64,000 bases of DNA from Streptomyces lincolnensis (GCF_021173675.1 NZ_JAIHON010000005.1:1-64000), one strand, 5' to 3'. Counted from the first letter of the stretch, positions 33,041-41,950 are shown. Notes: generated from the sequence alone by a model not told the origin. Made by a program: numbers and translations.

Positions 33041-34290
33041 CCGCGACGAGCGTCACCACCCCTGCCCCCGCCACCCGTGCCGTCGTCACCGGCATCGGGG
33101 TCACGGCCCCCAACGGGCTGGGCACGGAGGCGTACTGGAAGGCCGCGCTGGCCGGGGTCAACGGGATCCGGGAGCTGAGCCGGTTCGACGCCGGCCGCTT
33201 CCCGTCCCGGCTGGCCGGCGAGATCACGGACTTCCGGGCCGAGGACCATCTGCCCGGACGGCTGCTCCCGCAGACCGACCTGTCCACCCGGCTGACGCTC
33301 GCCGCCTCCGACTGGGCGCTGGCCGACGCGGAGGTGACGCCCGAGACGCTGACCGACTACACCAAGGGCGTCGTCACCTCGAACGCCACCGGCGGGTTCG
33401 AGTTCACCCACGGAGAGTTCCGCAAGCTGTGGACCGAGGGGCCCGAACACGTCAGCGTCTACGAGTCGTTCGCCTGGTTCTACGCCGTGAACACAGGGCA
33501 GATCTCGATCCGCAACAGCATGCGCGGGCCCAGCGCCGCCCTCGTCGGCGAGCAGGCCGGCGGGCTCGACGCCATCGGGCACGCGCGGCGCACCGTGCGG
33601 CAGGGCACCGACCTGATGGTCACCGGTGGTGTCGACTCGGCGCTCGACCCGTGGGGTTACGCCTCGCAGCTGGCGGGCGGCCGGGTCACCACCGTCGCCG
33701 ACCCGGACCGGGCGTATCTGCCGTTCGACACGCGGGCGTCCGGATACGTGCCGGGCGAGGGCGGGGCCATCCTCGTCGTGGAGAACCCGGACACGGCCCG
33801 CGAGCGCGGCGTGCGACGCGTGTACGGCGAGATCGCCGGCTACGCGGCCACGTTCGACCCCGCTCCCGGCTCGGGACGCCCGTCCCGGCTGGGCCGCGCG
33901 GCCGAACTCGCCCTCGACGACGCGGGGGTGGCACCCGGCGAGGTCGACGCGGTGTTCGCCGACGCGGCCGGCATCCCCGAGCTGGACCGGGCCGAGGCGG
34001 AGGCGATCGCCGGGATCTTCGGTCCCGGCGGCGTCCCCGTCACCGCGCCCAAGGCGCTCACCGGGCGCCTGTACGCCGGCGGCGGCCCGCTCGACGTGGT
34101 GGCGGCGCTGCTGGCCATCCGTGACGGGGTGCTGCCCGCGACCGCCGGCACCGGCGAGGTGCCGGAGACCTACGGCCTCGACCTGGTCCTGGGAGAGCCC
34201 CGCGAACTGCCCGTTGGGACCGCCCTGGTGCTCGCGCGGGGCCGCTGGGGATTCAACGCGGCGGTCGTGGTCCGCGCGGCGCACCTCTGA
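33037..34290 (+). CDS. type II PKS chain length factor (KS-beta)
   Basis: The 417-aa CLF sets polyketide length. The active-site cysteine is replaced by glutamine in [14 protein letters not shown], the diagnostic KS-beta change that generates the acetyl starter by decarboxylation of malonyl-ACP. Other features: [20 protein letters not shown] at the N-terminus and [21 protein letters not shown] in place of the GHSLGA motif. Chain length (octaketide or longer) cannot be read off reliably by eye. A tree or gate-residue comparison with ActI-ORF2 would decide. Confidence 0.95.
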   Translation: MTATSVTTPAPATRAVVTGIGVTAPNGLGTEAYWKAALAGVNGIRELSRFDAGRFPSRLAGEITDFRAEDHLPGRLLPQTDLSTRLTLAASDWALADAEVTPETLTDYTKGVVTSNATGGFEFTHGEFRKLWTEGPEHVSVYESFAWFYAVNTGQISIRNSMRGPSAALVGEQAGGLDAIGHARRTVRQGTDLMVTGGVDSALDPWGYASQLAGGRVTTVADPDRAYLPFDTRASGYVPGEGGAILVVENPDTARERGVRRVYGEIAGYAATFDPAPGSGRPSRLGRAAELALDDAGVAPGEVDAVFADAAGIPELDRAEAEAIAGIFGPGGVPVTAPKALTGRLYAGGGPLDVVAALLAIRDGVLPATAGTGEVPETYGLDLVLGEPRELPVGTALVLARGRWGFNAAVVVRAAHL

Positions 34291-34360
34291 GCCGGGCCCC
34301 GGCATCCCCCTCGTCCACTTCCTCGGTTCAACCCACCTGGAAAGAAAGCGAGTTCACACC

Positions 34361-34618
34361 ATGAAGACGATGACCCTGGACGACCTGCGCCGCATCCTGC
34401 GCGAGTGCGCCGGCTCCGACGAGGGCCTGGAGGCCGGGGAGTCCGCCCTGGACACGGCCTTCGACGACCTGGGCTACGACTCCCTCGCCCTGATGGAGAG
34501 CGCCTCGCGGATCCAGAAGGAATTCGGTGTCGCCATCCCCGACGACGAGATCACCGAGGTGGAGACCCCGCGGGCACTCCTCGACCTGGTCAACGGCAGC
34601 CTGCCCGCGGCCGCCTGA
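34361..34618 (+). CDS. acyl carrier protein of the type II PKS
   Basis: The 85-aa ACP carries the growing polyketide on a phosphopantetheine arm attached to the serine of GYDSLALME (about residue 42). It is acidic throughout, with the usual helix II following the serine. It follows the CLF after 70 bp and precedes the aromatase/cyclase. The cluster's own phosphopantetheinyl transferase (40378-41262) may activate it. Confidence 0.96.
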   Translation: MKTMTLDDLRRILRECAGSDEGLEAGESALDTAFDDLGYDSLALMESASRIQKEFGVAIPDDEITEVETPRALLDLVNGSLPAAA

Positions 34619-34643
34619 GCCGGCCGGGGAGGAGAAAGCGCCC

Positions 34644-35612
34644 ATGACCGAGCAACGTCTTCACCACACCGAGCACACCCTGACCGTGGACGCTCCGGCC
34701 GCCGAGCTGTACGGCCTGGCGGCCGACGTCACCCGGTGGCCCGCCCTGTTCGGCCCGAGCGTCCACGTGGAACACCAGTTGCGCGAGGAGCGGGCGGAAC
34801 GGTTCGAGCTGTGGGCCGTCGTCAACGGCGAGGTCGGCAGCTGGGTTTCGCAGCGGGCCCTGGACCCCGACCGGCACCGGGTGACCTTCGCCCAGGTCCG
34901 CAGCCGGGCCCCGATCGCCTCGATGCGCGGCGAGTGGCTCTTCCGGGCACTGTCGCCGACGCGCACGGAGATCGTGCTGCGGCACACCTTCAGCGCCGTC
35001 GCCGACGACCCCGAGGCCGTGCGGTGGATCCTCGAAGGGCTGGACCGCAACAGCCCCGAGGAACTCTCCGCTCTGGCCCGGCTCGCGCTGTACGGGCACC
35101 CGGTGGACGACATCGTGTTCTCCTTCACCGACACGGTCCCGCTCACCGGGGCGGCGGCGGACGCGTACACCTTCGTCCACCGTGCCGACCGGTGGGCCCG
35201 GCTGCTGCCGCACGTGGGCCGCGTCCGGCTCACCACGCCCTCGCCGGAGGTGCAGGACCTGGAGATGGACACGGTGACCTCGGACGGCTCGGCGCACACC
35301 ACACGGTCGCTGCGGGTGTGCAGGTCCGGCGAGTGGATCGCGTACAAACAGCTCGTGACGCCGAAGCTGATGCTGGGGCACAGCGGTCTGTGGACCTTCT
35401 CGGACGGGCCCGGGGGCCCGGTGGTGACCGCCCGGCACACCGTGGCCCTGGACCCGGCGGCGGTGCCCGAGGTCCTCGGCGAGCACGCCACGCTCGCCGA
35501 GGCCCGGGAGTACGTGCGCGAGGCCCTGGGCCGCAACAGCCGTACGACGATCGAGCACGCCGACGCCTACGCGAGCGCGCGGCGGAAACGACCCGTGGCC
35601 CGCACGGCCTGA
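34644..35612 (+). CDS. didomain aromatase/cyclase (ActVII type)
   Basis: The 322-aa protein contains two START/Bet v1-like domains in tandem: residues about 8-150 (TLTVDAPAAELYGLAADVTRWPALFGPS) and about 165-315 (FTDTVPLTGAAADAYTFVHRADRWARLLP). Didomain enzymes of this kind act on polyketides reduced at C9 and form and aromatise the first ring (C7-C12), which agrees with the ActIII-type ketoreductase in the cluster. GGGGAGGAG lies before the ATG. It is the last gene of the rightward KS operon, ending at a strong 28-bp inverted repeat. Confidence 0.93.
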   Translation: MTEQRLHHTEHTLTVDAPAAELYGLAADVTRWPALFGPSVHVEHQLREERAERFELWAVVNGEVGSWVSQRALDPDRHRVTFAQVRSRAPIASMRGEWLFRALSPTRTEIVLRHTFSAVADDPEAVRWILEGLDRNSPEELSALARLALYGHPVDDIVFSFTDTVPLTGAAADAYTFVHRADRWARLLPHVGRVRLTTPSPEVQDLEMDTVTSDGSAHTTRSLRVCRSGEWIAYKQLVTPKLMLGHSGLWTFSDGPGGPVVTARHTVALDPAAVPEVLGEHATLAEAREYVREALGRNSRTTIEHADAYASARRKRPVARTA

Positions 35613-35636
35613 GCGGCGCCCCCCGCTCGGGCTCGC

Positions 35637-35693
35637 GGGCACATGGGAAGGCCCGGTGGTCCACGGTGGACCACCGGGCCTTCCCATGTGCCC
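35637..35693. terminator. bidirectional terminator, 28-bp perfect inverted repeat
   Basis: Two 28-bp arms (35637-35664 and 35666-35693, outer end GGGCACATGGGAAGGCCCGG) are perfectly complementary with a single central base. They sit exactly between the stops of the convergent aromatase and SDR genes. There is no T-run, but long GC hairpins of this type act as terminators in Streptomyces. It should stop transcription from both sides. Confidence 0.85.
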
Positions 35694-35700
35694 GGGCCGG

Positions 35701-36432
35701 TCACAGCAGGTGCGCGCCGCCGTCCACGGAGAGGACCGCGCCCGTGGTGTACCGCGACTCGATGAGTCCGTACACGGACTCGGCGACGTCCTCCGGCAGG
35801 CCCACCCGGCGCAGCGGCGTGCTCTCGCGGACGAGTGCGGCGATCGCGGTGAAGTCCTTGGTCCACGGGGTCTCGATGAGTCCGGGCGCGACGGCGTTGA
35901 CCCGCACCTGCGGTCCGGAGGTGTTGGCCAGCAGCCGTGTCATGTGCTCGATGGCGGCCTTGCTCACGGCGTACGGGATGGAGCTGCCGGCGGGGCGGCT
36001 GCCCGCCACGGAGGAGATGTTGACGACCACTCCGTCGCCGGACTCGCGCAGGTGCGGCATGGCGGCCACCGTGGTGGCCCAGGTGCCGATCACGTTCAGG
36101 CCGAGGATCTCGCGCCAGACGTCCGCGTCGGCCGCCTCCAGGTCGGGGTGCGGGATCACCTTCGTGGTGCCCGCGTTGTTGACCAGGATGTCGAGCCGCC
36201 CGTAGTGGGCGACCGACTCGGCGACCATCCGGCGTGCCTCGTCCTCGCTCGACAGGTCGGCGCGTATGTAGGTCGCGTCGGGCAGCGATCCCGCGAACCG
36301 GCGCCCCGCGGCCTCGGAACGCGCCGAGTTGATCACCACGCGGATGCCCGCCGCGGCCAGCCGCACGGCCACCGCGGCGCCGATGCCGGAGGTGGACCCG
36401 GTCACGAGGGCCACGCGCTTGTCGTCGGTCAT
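35701..36432 (-). CDS. SDR-family ketoreductase of the polyketide cluster
   Basis: The 243-aa SDR has TGSTSGIG (residues 11-18), LVNNAGTTK, a serine in VNISSVAGS and the Y-x-x-x-K pair in PYAVSKAAIEHMT. VVINSARSEA after strand 2 suggests NADPH. It is not the ActIII-type C9 ketoreductase, which is encoded separately at 37550-38335. It may reduce a second carbonyl (the C3 position in pyranonaphthoquinone pathways is reduced by ActVI-1 or by unrelated SDRs). That role is inferred from the absence of an ActVI-1 homologue. ATG start at 36432. Confidence 0.85.
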   Translation of the reverse strand: MTDDKRVALVTGSTSGIGAAVAVRLAAAGIRVVINSARSEAAGRRFAGSLPDATYIRADLSSEDEARRMVAESVAHYGRLDILVNNAGTTKVIPHPDLEAADADVWREILGLNVIGTWATTVAAMPHLRESGDGVVVNISSVAGSRPAGSSIPYAVSKAAIEHMTRLLANTSGPQVRVNAVAPGLIETPWTKDFTAIAALVRESTPLRRVGLPEDVAESVYGLIESRYTTGAVLSVDGGAHLL

Positions 36433-36550
36433 GGTGTGAACTCCTTCGGGTGGACGCCCGGGTGGGTGGTCGGGCGGGTGGTCGGAGGGATGTGCGGGGG
36501 GGATGTGCGGGTGGATGTGCCGGGCCCGCCGGGTGGTGGCCGCCATGCCT

Positions 36551-36591
36551 GAGCGCACCGCCGGACCGGGTCGCGGGCCGGCGGTGCGCTC
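36551..36591. terminator. terminator hairpin, 14-bp stem
   Basis: GAGCGCACCGCCGG (36551-36564) pairs with CCGGCGGTGCGCTC (36578-36591) across a 13-base loop. It lies downstream of the leftward gene ending at 36673 and upstream of the SDR gene, so it probably separates two leftward transcripts. The remaining GC-rich spacer (36433-36550 and 36592-36672) holds short TGTGCGGGTGG-like repeats and nothing else recognised. Confidence 0.7.
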
Positions 36592-36672
36592 GGGAGAGGG
36601 CCCCCGGGGGTGAGGGGCTCGGGCGGTCGGGCGCCGGGATGGGCGGCCACCGCCGGTCACGGGGACGGAGGT

Positions 36673-37509
36673 TCAGTGCGTCGTGCTGTGCACGGCGACC
36701 CGGCGCACGGTCAGGCGGACGCCCTGGCCGTGCGGGCGGGCCGCCATCGTGGTCAGACCGACGGCGAGTTGCCGCGGGGTCGCCCGGCGCTCCTCGCCGG
36801 GCACCTCCCACAGCACGTGGACCCCGTCGTACTGCTGCCGGCCCAGGTCGCCGACGGTCAGCGCGCGGATCCCGTCGACCGCCCAGTGGACGACGCCCGC
36901 CGCGGGGTCGTAGGTCAGCGCGCAGTGGTGCGGTCGGCCCGGTCGTACGTCGGCCAGCGGTACGGCGACGGAGAACGCGCGGTCGCCGGTGCCGGGGCGC
37001 GGCAGCCTTTCGTAGAGGGCGTACACGGCGCTGCCGGTGAGGCAGAGGTCGAAGACCATGCCGGTCTCCCGGTCGAAGGTCATCAGCGCGCCCGCACCCC
37101 GTCGGACGTCCTCGGCCGGATCGGCGGCGGCGCCGGACGCGGGTGCGCCACAGGTGCCGTAGGCACGCACCGCGAGTTCGGCCTCGACGGTCAGGGTCCG
37201 GTCCGGGGGCGTGTCGAAGCCGGGGGCACCGGATGACGCGGTGGCCTGGAGGTAGGCGGTCCAGCGCAGGAAGGCATCCGCCGGTTCGGGGCCCTCGGGC
37301 AGCGTGAACGCGGGTTCCCCGGTGCGCGGATGGACCCCCTTGGGCACGACCACCAGACCGTCGGCGGTGCGGACGGCGACGCCGTCGCCGCCCGCCCCGA
37401 TGTGGGTGTCGCGCGGCCGCCAGGTCGCGTCCGGGCGACCGTGGTCCAGTCCGTGGGCGAAGTCGTCGTGGAAGAGCAACTGCCGCTGTGCGCCGGTCTG
37501 TACAGTCAT
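36673..37509 (-). CDS. cluster-associated conserved protein (DUF6081-like, concanavalin-type fold suspected)
   Basis: The 278-aa protein resembles a family of unknown function that recurs in actinobacterial aromatic polyketide clusters. Notable segments are LLFHDDFAHGLDHGRPDATW at the N-terminus, PDRTLTVEAELAVRAYGT, and HHCALTYDPAAGVVHWAVDGIRAL, a beta-rich pattern like LamG/concanavalin-type folds. No catalytic motif is evident, and a signal peptide is absent. It lies 40 bp downstream of the C9 ketoreductase gene in the same direction and is probably co-transcribed with it. The family name is from memory and should be checked. Confidence 0.6.
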   Translation of the reverse strand: MTVQTGAQRQLLFHDDFAHGLDHGRPDATWRPRDTHIGAGGDGVAVRTADGLVVVPKGVHPRTGEPAFTLPEGPEPADAFLRWTAYLQATASSGAPGFDTPPDRTLTVEAELAVRAYGTCGAPASGAAADPAEDVRRGAGALMTFDRETGMVFDLCLTGSAVYALYERLPRPGTGDRAFSVAVPLADVRPGRPHHCALTYDPAAGVVHWAVDGIRALTVGDLGRQQYDGVHVLWEVPGEERRATPRQLAVGLTTMAARPHGQGVRLTVRRVAVHSTTH

Positions 37510-37549
37510 CGTGCCGTCCTTCCGTCTCCCGCCGCGACGGGCGCCGGGC

Positions 37550-38335
37550 TCAGTAGTTCCCCAGGCCGCCGCAGACGTTGAGGGCCTGCGCGGTGACGGC
37601 GGCGGCGTCGTCACCGACCAGGTACTCGACCATCGCGGCGACCTCGCGGGTCTCCACGTAGCGGCCGAGCGGGACCCGGTTGGTGATGCGGTCGAACGTC
37701 TCCTCCTCGCTGACCTGCCAGATCCCCGCGTAGTGGGTGCGCACCCGTTCGGCCATGGGCGTCTCGACGAAGCCGGGGCAGACGGCGTTGACGGTGATAC
37801 CGGTGCGGGCGAGTTCCAGGCCGAGCGCCTTGGTGAAGCCGACCACGCCGTGCTTGGAGGCGGAGTAGGGGGCGGCGTGCACGACGCCCTGCTTGCCGCC
37901 GGTGGAGGCGATGTTGACGATCCGGCCGCGTTCCCTGCCGAGCATGCCTCCGGTGGTCAGCACCTCCTTCGTCATCAGGAAGACGCTGTTGAGGTTGGTG
38001 TTGATCACGTCGAGCCACAGCTCGTCGGGGACCTCGTGGGTGGCTCCCCCGCCGCTGCGGCCGGCGTTGTTGACCAGGATGTCCACCGGGCCGTAGCGCT
38101 CCACGGCCGCCCGGACGTAGGAGCGGATCTGCGCGGGGTCGGCCACGTCGCACACCGTGCCGTCGACGTCGTACCCCTTCTCCTGGAGCGACTTGACGGT
38201 GTCGGTGAGCTGCTCCTGGTTGCGGGCGCACAGATACACGCGGGCGCCCAGTCCGGCGAGCCGGCTCGCCACCTCCAGGCCGATCCCGCTCGTCGCACCG
38301 GTGACCAGGGCCACCGGACGCGCTGACTGGCTCAT
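37550..38335 (-). CDS. polyketide C9 ketoreductase (ActIII type)
   Basis: The 261-aa SDR is a close match in pattern to ActIII: TGATSGIG (residues 13-20), NNAGRSGGGATHEV (carrying the P/G-type stereochemical patch region), SASKHGVVGFTKALGLELA (Y-x-x-x-K), VETPMAERVRTHYAGIWQVSEEE and the C-terminus AQALNVCGGLGNY. These enzymes reduce the C9 carbonyl of the nascent polyketide with NADPH and fix first-ring C7-C12 folding. Divergent from the SnoaL-like gene, with SARP boxes in between. Confidence 0.95.
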   Translation of the reverse strand: MSQSARPVALVTGATSGIGLEVASRLAGLGARVYLCARNQEQLTDTVKSLQEKGYDVDGTVCDVADPAQIRSYVRAAVERYGPVDILVNNAGRSGGGATHEVPDELWLDVINTNLNSVFLMTKEVLTTGGMLGRERGRIVNIASTGGKQGVVHAAPYSASKHGVVGFTKALGLELARTGITVNAVCPGFVETPMAERVRTHYAGIWQVSEEETFDRITNRVPLGRYVETREVAAMVEYLVGDDAAAVTAQALNVCGGLGNY

Positions 38336-38398
38336 GCTGCCTCCTCCTCGTGCGGTCCGCGTCTCGCGGTCTGCGTCTCGCAGCCTGCGCGGGAGCTC

Positions 38399-38416
38399 TC
38401 GAAGAGGGCTCGAAGA
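38399..38416 (+). promoter_or_regulatory. SARP box, exact 11-bp direct repeat
   Basis: TCGAAGA-GGGC-TCGAAGA: two identical heptamers with a 4-bp gap (11-bp period), followed at the next 11-bp step by TTGACCG. It lies 92 bp upstream of the SnoaL-like gene start, between divergent polyketide genes, and matches the layout of SARP-activated promoters. Confidence 0.65.
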
Positions 38417-38507
38417 GTCCTTGACCGCCGGTCCTCCAGCCGGGTTCGAGGGGCGGGGACGAACGTGGGTCGCCGTTCGCGCCCCTCACACCCGCCCAGG
38501 AGGAACC

Positions 38508-38984
38508 ATGACCAGCACGGAGACGGCCGTGACCGGCGGCTACACGCCGGCGGACCGCGCCGCACAGGTGACGCCGGAGCTGTACGCGCGCGTCCAGCAC
38601 TTCTACGCCCACCAGATGCAGGCCCTCGACTCGCTCCGGTTCGAGGACTACGCGGCGACCTTCACCGAGGACGGCACGTTCCAGCACTCGCCGGGCGTGG
38701 AGCCGGCGCGCACCCGGCCCGGGATCGTGGCGGAACTGGTCGAGTTCCACCAGCGGTTCGACGGCGACCCGGTGCAGCGCCGGCACTGGTTCGGCCACAT
38801 CGCCCTGGTCCCCGCACCGGACGGCGCCCTGCTGGCCACGACCTACGCCCTCGTGGTGACGGTCCGCCCCGGCGGCAGGCCGGAGATCGCCCCGAGCTGC
38901 GTCGTGCACGACGTCCTGGTGGTGACGTCCGACGGCACGATCCGCACCCGGTCCCGCCGGATCACCCACGACCAGATGTTCTGA
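38508..38984 (+). CDS. SnoaL-like/NTF2-fold tailoring protein
   Basis: The 158-aa protein has the N-terminal helix and strand pattern of the SnoaL-like/ring-hydroxylating dioxygenase beta-subunit fold: LYARVQHFYAHQMQALDSLRFEDYAATFTEDGTFQHSP, then RRHWFGHIALVP and a C-terminal strand TRSRRITHDQMF. In aromatic polyketide clusters such proteins act as cyclases, hydroxylases or accessory proteins (for example ActVI-A). AGGAGG precedes the ATG. The stop overlaps the next start as TGATG, so the two are translationally coupled. Confidence 0.8.
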   Translation: MTSTETAVTGGYTPADRAAQVTPELYARVQHFYAHQMQALDSLRFEDYAATFTEDGTFQHSPGVEPARTRPGIVAELVEFHQRFDGDPVQRRHWFGHIALVPAPDGALLATTYALVVTVRPGGRPEIAPSCVVHDVLVVTSDGTIRTRSRRITHDQMF

Positions 38985-40381
38985 TGCGGGAGCGAGGGAC
39001 GGCCCGGGAGACGGCACCGGTGGCACGGGGGCGGGCTTCTGAGACGGTGCTCGGTGCCGGGCGGCCGTCTGCCCGGCTGGGCCGGGAGCTGGTCGCGGTG
39101 CGCTCCGGCGGGCGGATGGTACGGCTCGACACGCCCACGCTGCTGGTGCGGGCGGTCGGGCGGCGGGACGTGTCCCTCGCGCTCGCCCACGCCGTGAGCG
39201 CGCTCGCCTGCGCCGCCGTGGACCTGCACGGGACGCGGGAGCAACGGACGGCCGCGGCCCGGACCGTCCTCGACGGCGGCCGCCTCGCGCTGCTCCTGCC
39301 CGACGCGACGCCGGCCGCGCACCGAACGGACGGCCCCGCCACCGCGACGCGCCTCCCGCCCCGCGGCGAGGAGGCCGACGCCCACGTCACGTTCACCGAG
39401 GACATGGCCGACGGCTCGCTCACGGCCGTGATGGCCGGAACCATGCTGGGACCGCCCGGTCAGGGAGCCCGGGTGCTGCTGGACGCCCTGCGATTCGGGT
39501 GGCCGTTGCTCGTGTCCGTGGGTGTCGGCGCGGCCGACGCCGTGCTGCGGGGCGTGGTCGGGGCGGCCGGGGTCGCGGGCGTCCGGTCGCTCGGGTCCTC
39601 GCTCGCCCGGCGTGCCGTGACGGACGCCTGTGCCGACCTGCTCGTCACGGACTGCCTGGTGACGGTCGCCGTACGCGCGTTGCACCTGGCGCCCGAGCAC
39701 ACGGCTTTCCTGTCGGCCGCCGCCCGGCACCTCGGGCCCCGCCTGCTGCGGGAAGGCGCCGAGGGGCTCCTCCCGGTCCTCGGCCCGCACGCCCACAGCA
39801 CGCACGGCGAGTTCGGCGCGCTGCACGGCCGCCTGCGGACGCTGACCGCGCCGACGTCGTACGGGCCGGGCGGTCTGGACGTGCTCACGGCCCTTGTGAC
39901 CCGGCCCGGGCGGCACGCGCCCCCCGTCCCGGACGGCGTCCACGTGCCCGGCGGCCCGCTGCCACCGCCGGTCGCCGTACCGGTCACGGCCACCGCCCGG
40001 CCCGGTCTCCGGCTCCACGCCGAGGACGTGTCCGGACCCCTCGGCGCACTCGTACGCCTGCTCGCCCACGAAGCCGCCCTGGTACGCGCGGAGTTCCGCA
40101 CCGGGCGGGCTGCGGGGTCCGCGCCGGTCTCCCGGGCGGCGGCCGACCGGTACGCCCTGCTGCACGCGGCCGCGTGCTGCCTCGGCGTGGCCCGCACCGC
40201 CGACCCGGACTTCCTCGGCACCCCGCACTGGCTGACCGCCGCCCTGTCCCGGGTCGTACGCCGCCTCGGCCTGCCCCTGCCGCAGGGCACCGAGGAATCC
40301 GTCGACGCGGTGTACGAGGAGGCCCTGACCCGCTGCCGCGACGGCGTCGCCCTCGACCTGTACGCCGGGCGGTGGCCGTGA
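38984..40381 (+). CDS. divergent acyl-CoA-dehydrogenase-like protein of the cluster
   Basis: The 465-aa protein is not a standard enzyme. Segments such as LALAHAVSALACAAVDLHGTREQRTAAARTVLDGGRLALLLPD echo the acyl-CoA dehydrogenase middle domain (G-x-x-E-Q ... L-x-x-G), and the C-terminal half is helical and Arg/His-rich (HAAACCLGVARTADPDFL). The usual catalytic base and FAD contacts cannot be located with confidence. It may be a degenerate paralogue with a structural or non-redox role. It is coupled to the SnoaL-like gene (TGATG) and to the phosphopantetheinyl transferase (GTGA overlap), so it is part of the pathway transcript. Confidence 0.6.
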   Translation: MRERGTARETAPVARGRASETVLGAGRPSARLGRELVAVRSGGRMVRLDTPTLLVRAVGRRDVSLALAHAVSALACAAVDLHGTREQRTAAARTVLDGGRLALLLPDATPAAHRTDGPATATRLPPRGEEADAHVTFTEDMADGSLTAVMAGTMLGPPGQGARVLLDALRFGWPLLVSVGVGAADAVLRGVVGAAGVAGVRSLGSSLARRAVTDACADLLVTDCLVTVAVRALHLAPEHTAFLSAAARHLGPRLLREGAEGLLPVLGPHAHSTHGEFGALHGRLRTLTAPTSYGPGGLDVLTALVTRPGRHAPPVPDGVHVPGGPLPPPVAVPVTATARPGLRLHAEDVSGPLGALVRLLAHEAALVRAEFRTGRAAGSAPVSRAAADRYALLHAAACCLGVARTADPDFLGTPHWLTAALSRVVRRLGLPLPQGTEESVDAVYEEALTRCRDGVALDLYAGRWP

Positions 40382-41262
40382 CCCCCGCCCTCACGCCCGT
40401 CCGTGCCACCGGTCCCGACGGACCCTGGCGGCGGGAGACGGGCAGCGCTCTCGACCGGCTCGGCCATGCCGTGGTGTGGGGCCGGCTCGACGACTGGGAC
40501 GGTGCCGGAACGCCACAAGCCGTGTTGTCCACGGGTGAGATGCGGCGCGCCGCCTCGTTGTCCGGCCGCAGGCGGGCGGCCTTCGTGGCCTCGCGGCTGC
40601 TGCTCAGGCATGCCGCGGCGCACGCCCTCGCCGCCGCGCCCGCGGAGATCGACGTGGCGCGTGCGCCCGGGGGACGCCCGTATCTGCGGGGTTTCGACGG
40701 GCTGGACGTGAGCGTGAGTCACACCGGGGACCTGGTGGCGGTCGCGCTCAGCCGTGCCGGGCGGATCGGCGTCGACGTCGAGCCGGCGGCGCGGACGGTC
40801 CGCCGGCTCGACGAAGGTGTGTTCACCCCGTACGAGTCGGCCGCGTCGGCACGGTGGGCGGGCGCGCGGCGCGCGCGGGCCCTGATCCGGCTGTGGACGC
40901 TCAAGGAGGCGTACGGCAAGGCCCTCGGCCTGGGCCTCAGGCTGCCGTTCGGCTCCTTCGGGTTCACCGCGGCCGACACCGACGCCGACGGCCCGGCCCG
41001 GCTGGTCCTGCCCGACGGCACCCCGGCCGACCCGGCCGGCTGGCGGTTCCTGAACCGGACCCTGACGCCCGCACCGGCCGGCGCCCACATCCTCGGCCTC
41101 GCCCTGCGGTACGAGCCGCCCGCCGGCCTCGACTCCACACTGGGGGCGGTCGTGCTCAGTACGCCGCGGCCAGGGGCAGTTCGAGGGACGGGTCCGCGGA
41201 CAGCATCGCCCGGTGCAGCCGCTGCGTCCGGGAGGACGGCTCGATCCCGAGTTCGCCGATGA
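40378..41262 (+). CDS. Sfp-type 4'-phosphopantetheinyl transferase
   Basis: The 294-aa enzyme transfers phosphopantetheine from CoA to carrier proteins. Motifs: LSVSHTGDLVAVALSRAG-type core (DVSVSHTGDLVAVAL), IGVDVEPAART (the G-V-D-V-E metal-binding motif) and the W-x-x-K-E-x-x-x-K motif in LWTLKEAYGKALGLG. GTG start overlaps the previous stop (GTGA). The protein is longer than average because the C-terminal about 35 residues (Arg/Ala/Gly-rich) run 107 bp into the convergent SARP gene. The likely substrate is the cluster's ACP. Confidence 0.92.
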   Translation: MTPALTPVRATGPDGPWRRETGSALDRLGHAVVWGRLDDWDGAGTPQAVLSTGEMRRAASLSGRRRAAFVASRLLLRHAAAHALAAAPAEIDVARAPGGRPYLRGFDGLDVSVSHTGDLVAVALSRAGRIGVDVEPAARTVRRLDEGVFTPYESAASARWAGARRARALIRLWTLKEAYGKALGLGLRLPFGSFGFTAADTDADGPARLVLPDGTPADPAGWRFLNRTLTPAPAGAHILGLALRYEPPAGLDSTLGAVVLSTPRPGAVRGTGPRTASPGAAAASGRTARSRVRR

Positions 41263-41950
41263 GTGTGCCGCGCAGCTGCTGGTAGGCCTCCAGCGCGCGC
41301 CAGGCATTGCCCGAGCGGTACAGGGCGAGCATGAACTGGGCGCACAGACTCTCGTTCATCGGATGTCTGGCCACCAGCATCCGCAGCTCGGACAGGAGCG
41401 CGGCGTGCCGCCCGAGCCGCAGATCCGCCTCGATGCGCTGTTCGAGGACCCGCAGTCGGGCCTCCTCCATGCCGATCAGCTCGACGGAGAGCACCTGGCC
41501 GGTGGGGACGTCCACGAGTCCCGGCCCGCGCCACAGGTCGAGCGCCCCGGCCAGCAGGAGTGACGCGGCGCCCGCGTCACCGGTCTCCAGCGCCTCACCG
41601 CCCCGACCGGCCCGGCGCTCGAACTCGGTGAGGTCGGAGTGGAACGGCGCGGCATCCAGGCGGTAGCCGCCGTAGCAGGTCTTCAGTACGTCCTTGGCGC
41701 AGCGGCCGGAGCCGCGCACGAGCGCGGAGGCTATCTTGCGGCGCAGCTGGAGTATGTAGGTCTGCAGGGTGGTGGTGGCGCTGCGGGGCGGCTGTTCGCC
41801 CCAGATCTCCTCCATCAGGACCGGGGCGGGCACGACCCGTCCCGCGCGCAGGGCGAGCAGGGCGAGGATCTGGCGGGGCTTGCCGGCGCTGGGAACGATC
41901 GACACGCCCTGTTCCTGGACGAGCAGCGGGCCAAGGACCTTGATCTCCAC
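41156..41950 (-). CDS. SARP-family pathway-specific activator
   Basis: The 264-aa regulator is of the ActII-ORF4/DnrI type: an N-terminal OmpR-like winged helix (VEIKVLGPLLVQEQGVSIVPSAGKPRQILALLALRAGRVV...TTTLQTYILQLRRKI) followed by the bacterial transcriptional activator domain (LPLYR-like LVARHPMNESLCAQFMLALYRSGNAWRALEAYQQLRGTLIGELGIEPSSRTQRLHRAML). GTG start at 41950 with GGAG 8 bp upstream. No TTA codon was seen by eye. It should bind the 11-bp-period TCGAGC-like repeats at 31636, 38399 and 43458 and turn on the cluster. Confidence 0.93.
   Translation of the reverse strand: MEIKVLGPLLVQEQGVSIVPSAGKPRQILALLALRAGRVVPAPVLMEEIWGEQPPRSATTTLQTYILQLRRKIASALVRGSGRCAKDVLKTCYGGYRLDAAPFHSDLTEFERRAGRGGEALETGDAGAASLLLAGALDLWRGPGLVDVPTGQVLSVELIGMEEARLRVLEQRIEADLRLGRHAALLSELRMLVARHPMNESLCAQFMLALYRSGNAWRALEAYQQLRGTLIGELGIEPSSRTQRLHRAMLSADPSLELPLAAAY

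Noticed and set aside
35567..36811. 414-codon reverse-strand frame over the SDR gene
   Set aside because: Arg/Pro-rich translation in the wrong frame. The SDR at 35701-36432 explains the region and has all family motifs.
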